Shown: positions 27,161 to 36,463, counted from the first letter of the stretch. The stretch is 64,000 nucleotides of DNA from Bryobacterales bacterium (GCA_020854055.1 JADZGD010000017.1:1-64000); one strand, 5' to 3'. Numbers and translations: made by a program. The notes: a model not told the origin generated them from the sequence alone.

Positions 27161-28282
27161 ATGCCGGCAGGGATACGAAATCAGTTGGGCGCCATCCGGC
27201 GCAGCCGGGGAATCGGAGCATCCGACCTGGCCCGGCGCGTGGGTGTGAGCCGACAGACCATTCACGCGATCGAAGGGGGCTCTTATATGCCGAACACGGA
27301 GATCGCGCTGCGGCTGGCAAAGGAACTCGAAGTACCTGTGGAAGAGCTGTTCGCGCTCGATACCGCGCAGCCGGAGCCACCCCGGACACTGCGCTCGGAG
27401 ATACTGAGCGCGACTCCGGTAGCCGAGGGGCAGGCCGTGAAGGTGTGCCAAGTAGGCACGCATTTGGTGAGTATCCCCGTAACGGCGTCTCCATACTATC
27501 TGCCCGAGGCCGACGGTATCGTCTCGCGCGCCGGATGCGCCTCCGGCAAGACCGAACTGACACGATTCTCAGGCAGCGAACCGGAACAGAAGAGACTGGT
27601 GATTGCGGGATGCGATCCGGCCATCGGACTGGTGTCGCGCATGGTGGAGCAGTTGAGCGGCGTGGAACTGGTTTCGGCGGCCGCCTCCAGCCGGCTGGCG
27701 CTCAACTGGCTGAAGCAGGGCAAGGTGCACGTGGCCGGTTCCCATCTGAGAGACGCGAAGACGGGTGAGTTCAACCTTCCCTTCGTGCGGCGTGAACTGG
27801 CGGGAGGCGAGTACACCGTCATTACTTTTGCGTGGTGGGAGGAGGGCTTCGTTACCGCGCCCGGAAATCCGAAAAATATTCGATCTGCCACGGACCTGGC
27901 GCGGCGCCGGGTGCGGTTCGTCAACCGGGAGCCGGGCTCGGGCAGCCGCGGTCTGCTCGATCGCCTGCTGGCGGAAGCAGGCGCGCCCGCGGACTGCGTT
28001 GCCGGTTACGACCGGATCGCCGCCGGCCACCTGGCCGCGGCGTACACCGTGCTGTCGGGAGAGGCCGATTGCTGCCTGGCGACACGGCCGGCCGCCCAAA
28101 CATTCGGCCTCGAGTTTGTTCCGCTACAGCAGGAGCGCTACGACTTCGTAATGCGCCGCTCCCTGCTCGACACGTCCGCCGCCGGAATATTTTTCGACAT
28201 TCTTCAACGCGCCACGCTACGGCGAAAGCTGGAGGCGCTGGCAGGTTACGAAACCTCACAGACCGGCAGCGTGGTTCTCTGA
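27161..28282 (+). CDS. HTH regulator with periplasmic-binding-protein-like sensor domain
   Basis: 373 residues from the ATG at 27161 (GAGAG upstream); a longer frame from 27071 runs inside the receptor gene and is rejected. Residues 1-65 form an XRE-type helix-turn-helix (ASDLARRVGVSRQTIHAIEGG). About 140-355 match the PBP-like domain (PF12727 type) shared with molybdate- and LysR-like sensors: RLVIAGCDPAIGLVSR, VHVAGSHLRDAKTGEFN, RFVNREPGSGSRGLLDRLL. It begins 10 nt after the receptor stop, so it is probably in the same transcript and may sense the imported ligand. Target sites are unproven; the palindrome at 23821-23840 is the obvious candidate. Confidence 0.85.
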   Translation: MPAGIRNQLGAIRRSRGIGASDLARRVGVSRQTIHAIEGGSYMPNTEIALRLAKELEVPVEELFALDTAQPEPPRTLRSEILSATPVAEGQAVKVCQVGTHLVSIPVTASPYYLPEADGIVSRAGCASGKTELTRFSGSEPEQKRLVIAGCDPAIGLVSRMVEQLSGVELVSAAASSRLALNWLKQGKVHVAGSHLRDAKTGEFNLPFVRRELAGGEYTVITFAWWEEGFVTAPGNPKNIRSATDLARRRVRFVNREPGSGSRGLLDRLLAEAGAPADCVAGYDRIAAGHLAAAYTVLSGEADCCLATRPAAQTFGLEFVPLQQERYDFVMRRSLLDTSAAGIFFDILQRATLRRKLEALAGYETSQTGSVVL

Positions 28283-28300
28283 GCGCGGCGAACGACCGGC

Positions 28301-29920
28301 TCAGGGCTGTGCCGCCAAACGGGCGGGGTCGATGATCTCATTCAATACACGGCCCACCGAACCCGAAGGAATCTCGACATCGAGCATGGCCGCCACGGTT
28401 GGCGCAAGGTCGTTCAGGGCGGCGGAAGAGTAATAGCGTCCCGGACGGATTCCGTGCCCCATGAAGATGAGCGGTATGTGTGAATCGTAGTTGTACGGCG
28501 TGCCGTGGGTGGTGCCGCTCTTGCCGCCGCGAAGCCAGTACGGCTCCAGCACCACCGCCAGATCGCCGGAACGCCCGGCACAGAAGCTGCGCATCACACG
28601 CGCATCCACGATGTCGGCCGGACCGCGGGCGGTAATGAGCTGCTGCCGCGGATAGACACGGGCGACATGCGGCGCCGAAACCATGGCGAGGGAAGCCGTA
28701 CGCGTTACTTCATCGAGATCGAGCTTCTTTTCCGCAATCAACCTGTAATTCAAATAGGGCGCGCCGCCGGCAGTGCTTTCCAGCCATTTACCGGGGCCGT
28801 AGCGTTGCTCGAGCGCCTGCTGAATGGGGGCATAAAAGTCACCCTGCACGCGCCCGCCGGGCATCTTCTGGGCTTCCAATACTTCGGGCGAGGGACTCAC
28901 GGCATGATCCGCGGTGAGAATGATCAATATGTTGTCCAGCCCGACCTTCCGATCGAGGAAAGCGAACAGCCTGCCGATGGAGCGATCGACCCCGAGCGCG
29001 ACGGCGTGGACTTCGGGCGAATCGGGACCGAAGTCATGTCCCACGGCGTCGTTGGAGGAAAAGCTCACCGTCAGCAGGTCGGTGGTGCCGCGCATTCCCA
29101 ATTGCTCGGCTTCAATCGCCTGCTCGGCAAACGATACCAAAAGATCGTTGCCAAGGGGGCTGGCGTAGAGCGCATTGTTCAGCTTGGCGCCGGGTTCGCT
29201 TGGAATACGGCGTTCGGTGCGCCCCGCCCCAGCCGGCAGCCAGACCTTGCCGGCGAACTTTGCGGCTTCATGGCGGCTATTGAAAGCCTCCACCCAGAAG
29301 GGCAGCCTCGGAAAGTAGAAGGTGCTGGAGACGAAGTTGCCGGTGGCATGATCGAACCAGTACGCCGCGTTCGCCATGTGGCCGGAGGGCAAGATGGCGG
29401 CACGGTCTTTCAGTGACAGGCCAATCACCCTGGAATTCACCGATCCACTGCGCTTCAGTTCGTCGCCAATGGTACTGACCAACAGCCGGCGCGGCGAAGA
29501 ACCGGTACCAGCGGCGCCCAAAAGCTGCACGGATTCATCCGAGACGCTGGTTACCGCTTTGCCCGTGGCGCGGTCGTACCATTCGTTGCCCACAATGCCG
29601 CTCAGCGCCGGCGTGGCGCCGGACATCATGGTCGAGTGGCCGACCGCGGTTGCCGTGGGGTAGTGCTCGAGATATGCACTGACGAATGTAGCGCCGCGAT
29701 CCAGCAGCCGGGCAAGTCCGCCGGTGTATTCGGCGCGGAACCGGGGCAGATAGTCATAACGAAACTGGTCGATGGCAATGAGCATGACCAGTTTCGGACG
29801 GCGCGGCTCGGCGGTCGGCCCCTGCGCCTGGAGATTCGAAAAACCAGCCAGCAAAGGGAGAGCAATCGCGGCCATCAACGCGCGCCGGCGCAATAGGGAA
29901 CCGAAGGAGGGCGGATACAC
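28301..29920 (-). CDS. Exported alkaline phosphatase family protein (PafA-like)
   Basis: 539 residues with a signal peptide (1-32, ending NLQAQ). The alkaline phosphatase superfamily core is intact: IAIDQFRYDY (metal-binding Asp), HYPTATAVGHSTMMSG with the Thr nucleophile just before AVGHS, VSFSSNDAVGHDFGPDSPE and LTADHAVSPSPE for further metal ligands. The Thr nucleophile and layout resemble PafA, a secreted, phosphate-insensitive monoesterase, rather than the Ser-type PhoA. The start is a GTG at 29920 with a weak ribosome site; an ATG 16 codons in is possible. It converges with the HTH regulator gene over an 18-nt gap. Confidence 0.87.
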   Translation of the reverse strand: MYPPSFGSLLRRRALMAAIALPLLAGFSNLQAQGPTAEPRRPKLVMLIAIDQFRYDYLPRFRAEYTGGLARLLDRGATFVSAYLEHYPTATAVGHSTMMSGATPALSGIVGNEWYDRATGKAVTSVSDESVQLLGAAGTGSSPRRLLVSTIGDELKRSGSVNSRVIGLSLKDRAAILPSGHMANAAYWFDHATGNFVSSTFYFPRLPFWVEAFNSRHEAAKFAGKVWLPAGAGRTERRIPSEPGAKLNNALYASPLGNDLLVSFAEQAIEAEQLGMRGTTDLLTVSFSSNDAVGHDFGPDSPEVHAVALGVDRSIGRLFAFLDRKVGLDNILIILTADHAVSPSPEVLEAQKMPGGRVQGDFYAPIQQALEQRYGPGKWLESTAGGAPYLNYRLIAEKKLDLDEVTRTASLAMVSAPHVARVYPRQQLITARGPADIVDARVMRSFCAGRSGDLAVVLEPYWLRGGKSGTTHGTPYNYDSHIPLIFMGHGIRPGRYYSSAALNDLAPTVAAMLDVEIPSGSVGRVLNEIIDPARLAAQP

Positions 29921-29974
29921 TCACCGTTGTATCACACCGAAGCGAACCCGGCCCGGCCAGCTTGTTTCCGCGCC

Positions 29975-31294
29975 CTACGGCTCGGCTCCCATGGCGCGAA
30001 TGTCGGCGTCCAGGACTGCAAGCGTGGCCTGAAACTTCCCTGGGAATGCGTGTCGAAGATTCCGGGCTGTGCGGGAGGCGCCGGCTGCAAGCCGTTCGGC
30101 TTCTGTCCGGCTCCCCGATCTGGTGAGCTGGCCGTACCGTTCACGCAGGGAGTTCCAGTTCGTGGCAAGACTGCCGTCGTGCAGCCGGCCTGGGTAAAGC
30201 TCCACCAGTTCGCGCAACGCTTCGCGCTGCCCGGCGGTATCACCGAGATGCAGAATGGCCTGTCCGATGGACCGTTCGGGATTGTAGGCAGCAGGGTTCC
30301 AGAGATAATCGGCAATCGTCAGCATCGGGAGCCGGTTCGCTTCGTTCTGGAATCCCATGGGATTTCCGATATAGCCAGCCACAACTTCGGGCAGCCCCGG
30401 GTCCCGGCCGGTGAGCGGGCCCAGGTGAAGGGCCGGATGCTGATCGTTGACCGGATAGTTGTCCCAAATGATGATACGATGGCCTGCCAGCGCACGATAC
30501 TTGAGGACGTCCTGGGCGGTAATCGCGAGCGGGCCGACCTCAGCGCCAGTCCAGAAGAGGTAGATGTCCGGGTGAAGCCTTTCGGCCAGAATCCGGGTGT
30601 AACGCCGGCCCGGCGTATCCCCACGGCCGAGGCGGTGAGCCGTCTCGGTGGCGGCTTCGCCCGTTCCGGCATACCAGGTGGGGCAGAAGACCAGTTGGGC
30701 GCCAGGGTCTTTTTGGCGCAGGCGTGCGAGGAGCCGGTTCAGAAGCCTCGCCTGGCCATCGGCGTCAATCCGTTCGCCGATGTCATCAAGCGACAGGTTG
30801 AACCAACGCACGCCGAGCGATTGCTGCCAGTCGTAGTAACTCCACAACCGCTCGAAGTCCGCGGGACTGTTGTAATCGAACGGGCGGTCCGAGTGGAGAT
30901 TGGGATTGATGCTGAAGCAGAACTGGAGGCCATGCTCCCGCGCGCTGCGAACGACCTTTTCGAAGGCGCGCTTGCGGGCGCCGGCGAGGGGGCGGTACCA
31001 AAAGTTCATCTTGCGATCACTGACCCAGCGGCCGTTTTCTCCCAGGTCCCAAAGGGAGGAGTAACAGTTCATCAGGAAATTCATGCGGTACTTGGCCATT
31101 ACCGGAATCTCCTCCAGGTACTGTTCGGGACTCCAGGCCCAGCCCTTCATGCCTCGAATTGCGAAGCCAGGCTTGACGCGGGGGTTATCAGAACCTTCCG
31201 GCAGGGGCCGGATGTGTGATGGGAGGACGACGTGATAAGGAGAGGCAGCCGCAAGCAGAGCTGCTACGGCACAGAACTTCGAGATAAACACCAT
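29975..31294 (-). CDS. GH84-like exported beta-N-acetylglucosaminidase
   Basis: 439 residues with a short signal peptide (MVFISKFCAVAALLAAA). The TIM-barrel begins RGMKGWAWSPEQYLEEIP and contains WFNLSLDDIGERID, whose adjacent Asp pair (170-171) matches the catalytic DD of GH84, and IIIWDNYPVND, the later GH84 signature. GH84 enzymes remove beta-linked GlcNAc with help of the substrate acetamido group. The N-terminal GH84 helper domain is absent. The ATG at 31294 has no clear ribosome site; a GTG at 31312 is an alternative. The gene faces the ceramidase-SSS-kinase-SIS operon across about 136 bp, so both are likely part of one amino-sugar programme. Family assignment is by motif, not homology search. 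Confidence 0.65.
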   Translation of the reverse strand: MVFISKFCAVAALLAAASPYHVVLPSHIRPLPEGSDNPRVKPGFAIRGMKGWAWSPEQYLEEIPVMAKYRMNFLMNCYSSLWDLGENGRWVSDRKMNFWYRPLAGARKRAFEKVVRSAREHGLQFCFSINPNLHSDRPFDYNSPADFERLWSYYDWQQSLGVRWFNLSLDDIGERIDADGQARLLNRLLARLRQKDPGAQLVFCPTWYAGTGEAATETAHRLGRGDTPGRRYTRILAERLHPDIYLFWTGAEVGPLAITAQDVLKYRALAGHRIIIWDNYPVNDQHPALHLGPLTGRDPGLPEVVAGYIGNPMGFQNEANRLPMLTIADYLWNPAAYNPERSIGQAILHLGDTAGQREALRELVELYPGRLHDGSLATNWNSLRERYGQLTRSGSRTEAERLAAGASRTARNLRHAFPGKFQATLAVLDADIRAMGAEP

Positions 31295-31430
31295 CGATGA
31301 GATGGTACTCACTCAGGCGGGCTGCCCACAACGCGATGAATTCGCTATGGCATGATGTTTCAGAGTATGAAGCGCCCAACCAACCTGCCGTGGCCATGCT
31401 GAAAAAAAGAACGGTAATACGAGAGACGAA

Positions 31431-32741
31431 GTGAGAGCCGGATTCGCCAAGGTCCTGGTAACGCCACAGGTTGGATCCCAACTGACAGGCTATGCCGCGC
31501 GCCAAGGGGCTGCCGAAGGCGTGCACGATGAGTTGTACGCTCGGACGGTGGTGCTTGAGGGCGGCACCGGCGCGCTGGCGCTGGTGAGCGTGGATGTGCT
31601 GGCGCTGGGGGCTGAGTTCGTGTCCGACGTGAGGCGCCGGATCCATGCGCGAACCGGAATTGAACCGGAGCGCGTCCTGGTCGCCGCGACGCATACGCAC
31701 TCCGGACCGGTCACGATTCGCACCTTCTTCAACGAAAATGAATCTCCGGATGCCATATATATGGAGCGCCTGGCGGCGGCGATTGAGCAGTGTGCCGCTA
31801 TAGCCTGGCAGGAGCGCTTCTCCGCGCGTCTCGCCGTTGGAGCATGCACGGTGGAGGGCGCCGGTTTCAACCGCTGCGGCCCGGCGCGAGTTGTCGACCG
31901 GGAAGCAGCGATCGTACGAGTAGACGACGCCGCGGGCCACATTCGCGGCGTAGTGATGCAATACGGTTGCCACCCGACGGTGCTGGGTTTCGAGAATCTG
32001 CAGATAACGGCCGATTTCCCCGGGGCGGCGATTGCGGCGATAGAAGCGTCTCTCGGGCCGGGCTGCCAGGCGGTCTTCTTCAACGGCGCGCAGGGAAATG
32101 TCAGCGTGAATCACGCTTCGGAACTGAATGCGATTGGGGTGCCGACGCCGGATCGCACGTTTGAGCGCGCAGCCGGAATCGGCAACCGCTTAGCCAACGC
32201 GGTGCTGGGCGCGCTGCCGCACCTGGTACCGGAGGAGATCACGCCGATTCGGGTGATGATGTGGCCTCTCGAGTTGGAGGGGCGGCGCTACGGCGTAGCT
32301 CCGGCGGAGGAACTGGAACAGGCTCGGAGGCGAGTGGCCGCCTCCACCGGCGGCGAGGATCTGTTGCGCCGGGCCAAGGCCGATGAACTCTACGCCGGAA
32401 TTCATTGCGCCAATGCGCGAATGATCGCCGGGTTGGGCGGCCGGATTCCATTTCCGCTGCAGGCGGTACGAATCGGTGATGCGATTTTCCTGGGCGCGCC
32501 AGGCGAGGTATTCACCGAAACCGGACTGGCGCTAAAACACCAGGTGGATCCGCGGCTCTTTGTCATCGGCCTGGCCAATGGTTATTACGGATATGTTCCT
32601 ACTGATCAGGCATTCACCGAGGAAGGCTATGAAGCCTCGGTCGCCTGCTGCGCGCCCGGTTCGGCACAGCGGGTGATCGAAGCGGTCCGGCAGATTGTCC
32701 TACGAATGCGGCAAACTACACCTCCACAGGCGGACGAATGA
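31431..32741 (+). CDS. Neutral ceramidase-like amidase, cytoplasmic
   Basis: 436 residues from GTG 31431, without signal peptide or membrane segment. It matches the N-terminal domain of neutral/alkaline ceramidases: ATHTHSGP (zinc His88/His90), QYGCHPTVLG (His181) and GAQGNVSVNH, whose Ser225 aligns with the nucleophile in the ceramidase GDVSPN motif. Classical ceramidases are secreted and cut the amide of ceramide. Here the protein is cytosolic and is the first gene of an operon with a solute symporter (4-bp overlap), a GlcNAc-type kinase and a SIS protein. Hydrolysis of an N-acyl amino sugar is therefore a reasonable guess, not a proof. Confidence 0.8.
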   Translation: MRAGFAKVLVTPQVGSQLTGYAARQGAAEGVHDELYARTVVLEGGTGALALVSVDVLALGAEFVSDVRRRIHARTGIEPERVLVAATHTHSGPVTIRTFFNENESPDAIYMERLAAAIEQCAAIAWQERFSARLAVGACTVEGAGFNRCGPARVVDREAAIVRVDDAAGHIRGVVMQYGCHPTVLGFENLQITADFPGAAIAAIEASLGPGCQAVFFNGAQGNVSVNHASELNAIGVPTPDRTFERAAGIGNRLANAVLGALPHLVPEEITPIRVMMWPLELEGRRYGVAPAEELEQARRRVAASTGGEDLLRRAKADELYAGIHCANARMIAGLGGRIPFPLQAVRIGDAIFLGAPGEVFTETGLALKHQVDPRLFVIGLANGYYGYVPTDQAFTEEGYEASVACCAPGSAQRVIEAVRQIVLRMRQTTPPQADE

Positions 32742-34510
32742 CGGTTATTGACTGGGCTGTCGTAGCACTCTACTTCCTTTTCATGCTCGGTGTGGGCCTC
32801 TACTTTACACGCCGGGCCGGCCGCAGCGTGACCGATTACTTCGTCTCCGGGCGCAACCTGCCCTGGTGGATCATCGCCCTTTCGGCGGTGGCCACTTACA
32901 CTGACGCGGGCCTGGCCCCGGCGGTCACAATGCTGACGTTTCAGGGCGGGCTGCTGGGCAACGCGGTGTGGTGGATTCCGTATGTGATCTGGATGCCGCT
33001 CGGCGCGGTGCTGTGGTCCAAGTACTGGCGCCGGCTGGGGACGGTGACTTCGGCCGAGCTGCTGGAGATTCGTTACAGCGGAAAGATCGCGCGCGCCTAC
33101 CGGAGTATTTACGCGATTTTCATGAGTTTCGGATTCATTGTTTTGTTGATGGGCTATGTCTCGGGCTGGCTTGGAGCCGCGCTGGGCCCCATACTGAACT
33201 GGCAACCGCTGGAGTTGATCATCGTGGCCGGATTGATCGCGGTGATTTACACGGTGAGCTCCGGCCTCTACGGCGTGGCTTACACGGATGCCTTCCAATT
33301 CGGCATCTTTCTGGCGGGAAACATTGTACTGGTGCCTATCGTGATCGGACACGCGGGCGGAATGGCGGGTGTGTATCACGGCATCGCCACCCTGCGAGGC
33401 GCGGATGCGAGCCAGTTTCTACGGGTTCTTCCACCGGTTCCCGGCCTGGACACGCTGACCGTGCTGGCGTTCGTGGTGCAGGGTCTGTTTTTCGCCGCGT
33501 CGCCCACTGGTGGCGAGGGCTTCACGGCGCAGCGCTTCATGGCCGCCCGCAACGAGTTTCATGCCCAGGTGGGGCAACTGTTCAACACGCTGTTGACGCT
33601 GATCGTTCGAGTGGTCCCGTTCCTCTTTCTGGGCATGGCCGCGGCGGCGCTCTACGCCCCGGCGCAGGTTGGCGAGGCGGGAGAACTGTGGGCGCGCATG
33701 GTTCGCGCCTACGCTCCGGTAGGATTGCTGGGCCTGCTGGTGGCCGGGGTGTTTGCCGCCTACATGGCGACCATCAGCACCGAGATGAACTGGGGCGCCT
33801 CCTACATCATCAACGACCTGTACCGGCCCTGGCTTCCAGGACGCAGCGAACGCCACTACGTGTGGGCGGGCCGCGCATTCTCCGTGGTGATCTTCGGCCT
33901 CTCGTTGGTGGTGGCGTACTTTTTCGTGCAGGGCATGAGGGCATGGTTCCTCTTCATCAACTCGGTGGTGTTTGCCTTCGTGCTTCCGTTATCATGGCTG
34001 CGGTTCTTTTGGTGGAGACTGAACATCTTCGGAGAAGCGGCGGCGTTGATCATCGGCCTGCCGCTAAGCTACATTGTCTGGTTCCCGCTGGGTTTCTCCA
34101 ATGAGCGCGCGCATCCATTCTGGCAGGGGTTTCTGCTGCTGTTCGGCGTGGGGTTTCTGACCATCGTGCTGATCACATTACTTACGCGTCCCGAGCCGGG
34201 GGCAACCCTGCGGGACTTTTATGACCGTTGCCGTCCGCCCGGATTTTGGGGGCCGGTGACGGCGCGGATGGACCCGGCGGCAAAGGCCGCCATTCGCCGG
34301 GAGACCGTCGCTGACCTGATAGACTGCGGGCTGGGCGTCGTGTTCGCCGGCGCTTCGATTCTGGCGGTAGTCAGCCCATTGGGGCGGGCGTGGTGGACGT
34401 TTGCGGCGATGCTTCTGATTGCGGCGATTTCGGGCGGTTGTTTCATCCGGCGGTGGATTCAGCGGGGTGTGTTCCGTTCTATGTCGGCAAGTGCCGAGGG
34501 GCGGCGGTGA
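32738..34510 (+). CDS. Sodium:solute symporter (SSS family)
   Basis: 590 residues with about 13-15 membrane helices. The SSS family signature parts are VGLYFTRRAGRSVTDYFVSGRNLPWWIIALS at the N-terminus, then AVWWIPYVIWMPLGAVLWSKYW and SGLYGVAYTDAFQFGIF around the substrate and sodium sites. Sodium-coupled import of a sugar or amino sugar is likely because of the following kinase gene. ATG at 32738 overlaps the ceramidase-like stop and the stop overlaps the kinase GTG by 4 bp, so the operon is translationally coupled. Confidence 0.92.
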   Translation: MTVIDWAVVALYFLFMLGVGLYFTRRAGRSVTDYFVSGRNLPWWIIALSAVATYTDAGLAPAVTMLTFQGGLLGNAVWWIPYVIWMPLGAVLWSKYWRRLGTVTSAELLEIRYSGKIARAYRSIYAIFMSFGFIVLLMGYVSGWLGAALGPILNWQPLELIIVAGLIAVIYTVSSGLYGVAYTDAFQFGIFLAGNIVLVPIVIGHAGGMAGVYHGIATLRGADASQFLRVLPPVPGLDTLTVLAFVVQGLFFAASPTGGEGFTAQRFMAARNEFHAQVGQLFNTLLTLIVRVVPFLFLGMAAAALYAPAQVGEAGELWARMVRAYAPVGLLGLLVAGVFAAYMATISTEMNWGASYIINDLYRPWLPGRSERHYVWAGRAFSVVIFGLSLVVAYFFVQGMRAWFLFINSVVFAFVLPLSWLRFFWWRLNIFGEAAALIIGLPLSYIVWFPLGFSNERAHPFWQGFLLLFGVGFLTIVLITLLTRPEPGATLRDFYDRCRPPGFWGPVTARMDPAAKAAIRRETVADLIDCGLGVVFAGASILAVVSPLGRAWWTFAAMLLIAAISGGCFIRRWIQRGVFRSMSASAEGRR

Positions 34511-35472
34511 GCGGCCTGATCATCGCCATCGACGGTGGCGCGACAAAAACGCGGGCGGTGGCTTTTGACACTGCCGGACACGTGCTGGCCGAAGCCGCGG
34601 GCGGCCCATCGAACCATCTGGCGGCTGCGCGCGAGGTGGTGCGGCAGTCGCTTTCCGACGCAATCCGGGGAGTGATCGAGGGTTGCGGCATCAGCCTGGC
34701 GGATGTGGAACTGGTTTCAGCCGGGCTGGCTGGTGTGGATTACAACGGCGCCGGCGCTGAGGAGGCGCGCGTCATTTTGGGCCAGGCCGGGATTGACCGT
34801 TGCGCCGTGTTCGGGGATATGGTGATCGCGCACGCGGGCGCGCTGGATGGGAAACCCGGCGTGATGGCGCTGGCCGGAACGGGCGCGGTTTTTCTGGGCC
34901 AGGCGCCGGATGGACGCTGGGCGAAAGCGGGCGGGTGGGGTTACCGGTTTGGCGACGAAGGCAGCGCCTACTGGATCGGCCGGATGGCGGTAGCGGCGGC
35001 TTCGCGCGCCTATGACGGGCGAGGACCGGCCACATTACTGGAAGAGGCCATATGCCAGGAGCTGGGTCTGGCGGACTTTTCCGGAGCGCTGGACCGGATC
35101 TACGGTAAGAAGATGGACGCGCGCGCATTTGCGGCATTGAGCCGGGTGGTGGACGGCGCCGCCCGCGACGGCGACGCTGTGGCCGCCGGCATTCTCGACC
35201 GCGCTGCCGAGGAATTGGCAGTAGGTACCGGAGCGGTAATCGAGCGGCTGCGCGCAGGCGCCGGCGCGTCTGAATGGCTCTGTACGGTCAGTTGGGCCGG
35301 CTCTGTACTGAACCGCTGCCAGCACGTGCGCCGGAAATTCATCGCCACGATTTCTTCCCGGCTGGAGGGCGTAAAGGTAATGCCACCGGCGCGGCGCGCG
35401 GTGTACGGCGCGTGGATACTGGGTTGCCGGGCGCTGGGCCGCGAGTTCGTGCCTGCCACGGCGCCGGAATAG
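34507..35472 (+). CDS. BadF/BadG-type N-acetylglucosamine kinase
   Basis: 321 residues from GTG 34507, overlapping the symporter stop. The ASKHA ATPase motifs are clear: the phosphate-1 loop IAIDGGATKTRAVAFD, a phosphate-2 motif ALAGTGAVFLGQ, and GGWGYRFGDEGSAYWIGR typical of GlcNAc and MurNAc kinases. Members of this branch (human NAGK, clostridial MurK) phosphorylate GlcNAc or MurNAc at C6. The position beside the SSS importer and a SIS protein agrees with that. A longer frame that begins inside the symporter gene was not used. Confidence 0.88.
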   Translation: MSGLIIAIDGGATKTRAVAFDTAGHVLAEAAGGPSNHLAAAREVVRQSLSDAIRGVIEGCGISLADVELVSAGLAGVDYNGAGAEEARVILGQAGIDRCAVFGDMVIAHAGALDGKPGVMALAGTGAVFLGQAPDGRWAKAGGWGYRFGDEGSAYWIGRMAVAAASRAYDGRGPATLLEEAICQELGLADFSGALDRIYGKKMDARAFAALSRVVDGAARDGDAVAAGILDRAAEELAVGTGAVIERLRAGAGASEWLCTVSWAGSVLNRCQHVRRKFIATISSRLEGVKVMPPARRAVYGAWILGCRALGREFVPATAPE

Positions 35473-35479
35473 AGTGGAA

Positions 35480-36217
35480 ATGACAGAGTACATCGAAGCA
35501 TTGCACGGAGTGCTGGAGAGTATCCGGCGCACGCAGATGGAAGCGATTGAGGAGGCTGGGCGCAGAGCTGGCGATGCGCTGGCGGCGGGCGGAATCCTGC
35601 ACGTCTTTGGTACCGGCCACTCTCACATGATGGCCGAAGAGGCGTTTTTCCGCGCAGGCGGACTCGCTCCGGTAAATCCGATTCTCTCGCCCCGCCTGGT
35701 GTTTCTGGAAGGAGCCCTGGCCAGTACCCGGGCAGAGCGCGAAAGCGGTTACGCCGGCCAGTTACTGGAGAAGGAAGACATCCGCCAGGGAGACGTAATG
35801 ATTGTAGTCTCCAACTCCGGCCGCAATGCAGCCCCGGTGGAGATGGCGCTCGCGATGCGGGAGCGCGGCGTGGCGGTGATCGCCATTACCAACGTCCGGC
35901 AATCCCGCGAGACCGCTTCGAGGCACTCTTCCGGCAGGAGACTGTTCGAGTTGGCCGACGTGGTGATTGACAACTGCGTGCCGCCGGGCGATGCCGTGCT
36001 GCGGCTGCCGGGCCTGGCCAATCCGATCGGAGCGTCGTCAACCGTGGCGGGAGCGGCCATCATCAATCTGATCAGCATCGCAGCCGCGCGGCGGCTGCAG
36101 GATGCCGGCGTGGAAGTGCCGGTGCTGCTCAGCGCGAATGTGGGCGAGAGCGGCGATGACGCGTTGCAGCGGACGTTGAGCCGTTACGCGGGACGCATCC
36201 GCTACTTTGCCGATTAG
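35480..36217 (+). CDS. SIS-domain sugar-phosphate protein (UPF0309 type)
   Basis: 245 residues. SIS (sugar isomerase) fold with the ligand loops VFGTGHSHMMAEEAFFRAG and VVSNSGRNAAPVEMALAM, and a C-terminal ANPIGASSTVAGAAIINL. That is the UPF0309 arrangement of unknown reaction. The MurNAc-6-phosphate etherase signature of MurQ is absent. As the last gene of the operon after a GlcNAc-type kinase it may isomerise or deaminate the phosphorylated amino sugar. The ATG at 35480 lies 7 nt after the kinase stop; a GTG 6 nt earlier is also possible. Confidence 0.82.
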   Translation: MTEYIEALHGVLESIRRTQMEAIEEAGRRAGDALAAGGILHVFGTGHSHMMAEEAFFRAGGLAPVNPILSPRLVFLEGALASTRAERESGYAGQLLEKEDIRQGDVMIVVSNSGRNAAPVEMALAMRERGVAVIAITNVRQSRETASRHSSGRRLFELADVVIDNCVPPGDAVLRLPGLANPIGASSTVAGAAIINLISIAAARRLQDAGVEVPVLLSANVGESGDDALQRTLSRYAGRIRYFAD

Positions 36218-36224
36218 CCGGCGC

Positions 36225-36443
36225 TCACTTCTCCATTTCCTGATTCCAGAGCCCGCGCGAGATGGCGCGGCCGCAAAACGGACAGTAGTTGATGCCGGCA
36301 AACCAGCGCCGCTCTCCGCCGAACACCAGGAAATACTCCGTATCGATTTCGTTGAGGATTCTGCCGTCGGTCAACTGGTAAACCTGCGTGTTGCGCGCGA
36401 AATCACGATCCATCAGCCGTGCCAGTTCATCACAGCAGCTCAT
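36225..36443 (-). CDS. Small zinc-ribbon-like protein
   Basis: 72 residues. CPFCG near the C-terminus and two adjacent Cys at 3-4 make a potential four-cysteine zinc site; the middle is a beta-rich QVYQLTDGRILNEIDTEYFLVFGGE. It has no signal peptide. It converges with the SIS gene (7 nt between) and diverges from the DUF1080 gene, sharing the AT-rich TATAAT stretch that could serve both directions. The function is unknown, and it may be a member of a small acidobacterial family. Confidence 0.6.
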   Translation of the reverse strand: MSCCDELARLMDRDFARNTQVYQLTDGRILNEIDTEYFLVFGGERRWFAGINYCPFCGRAISRGLWNQEMEK

Positions 36444-36463
36444 TTGGATATTCTGGCACGGTT

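Noticed and set aside
29927-31219. Plus-strand open frame of 430 codons opposite the GH84-like gene
   Set aside because: No motifs or signal; the minus strand has the DD pair and a signal peptide.
35480-36217. MurNAc-6-phosphate etherase (MurQ) for the SIS protein
   Set aside because: The MurQ signature around the substrate loop is absent; the UPF0309 pattern fits.
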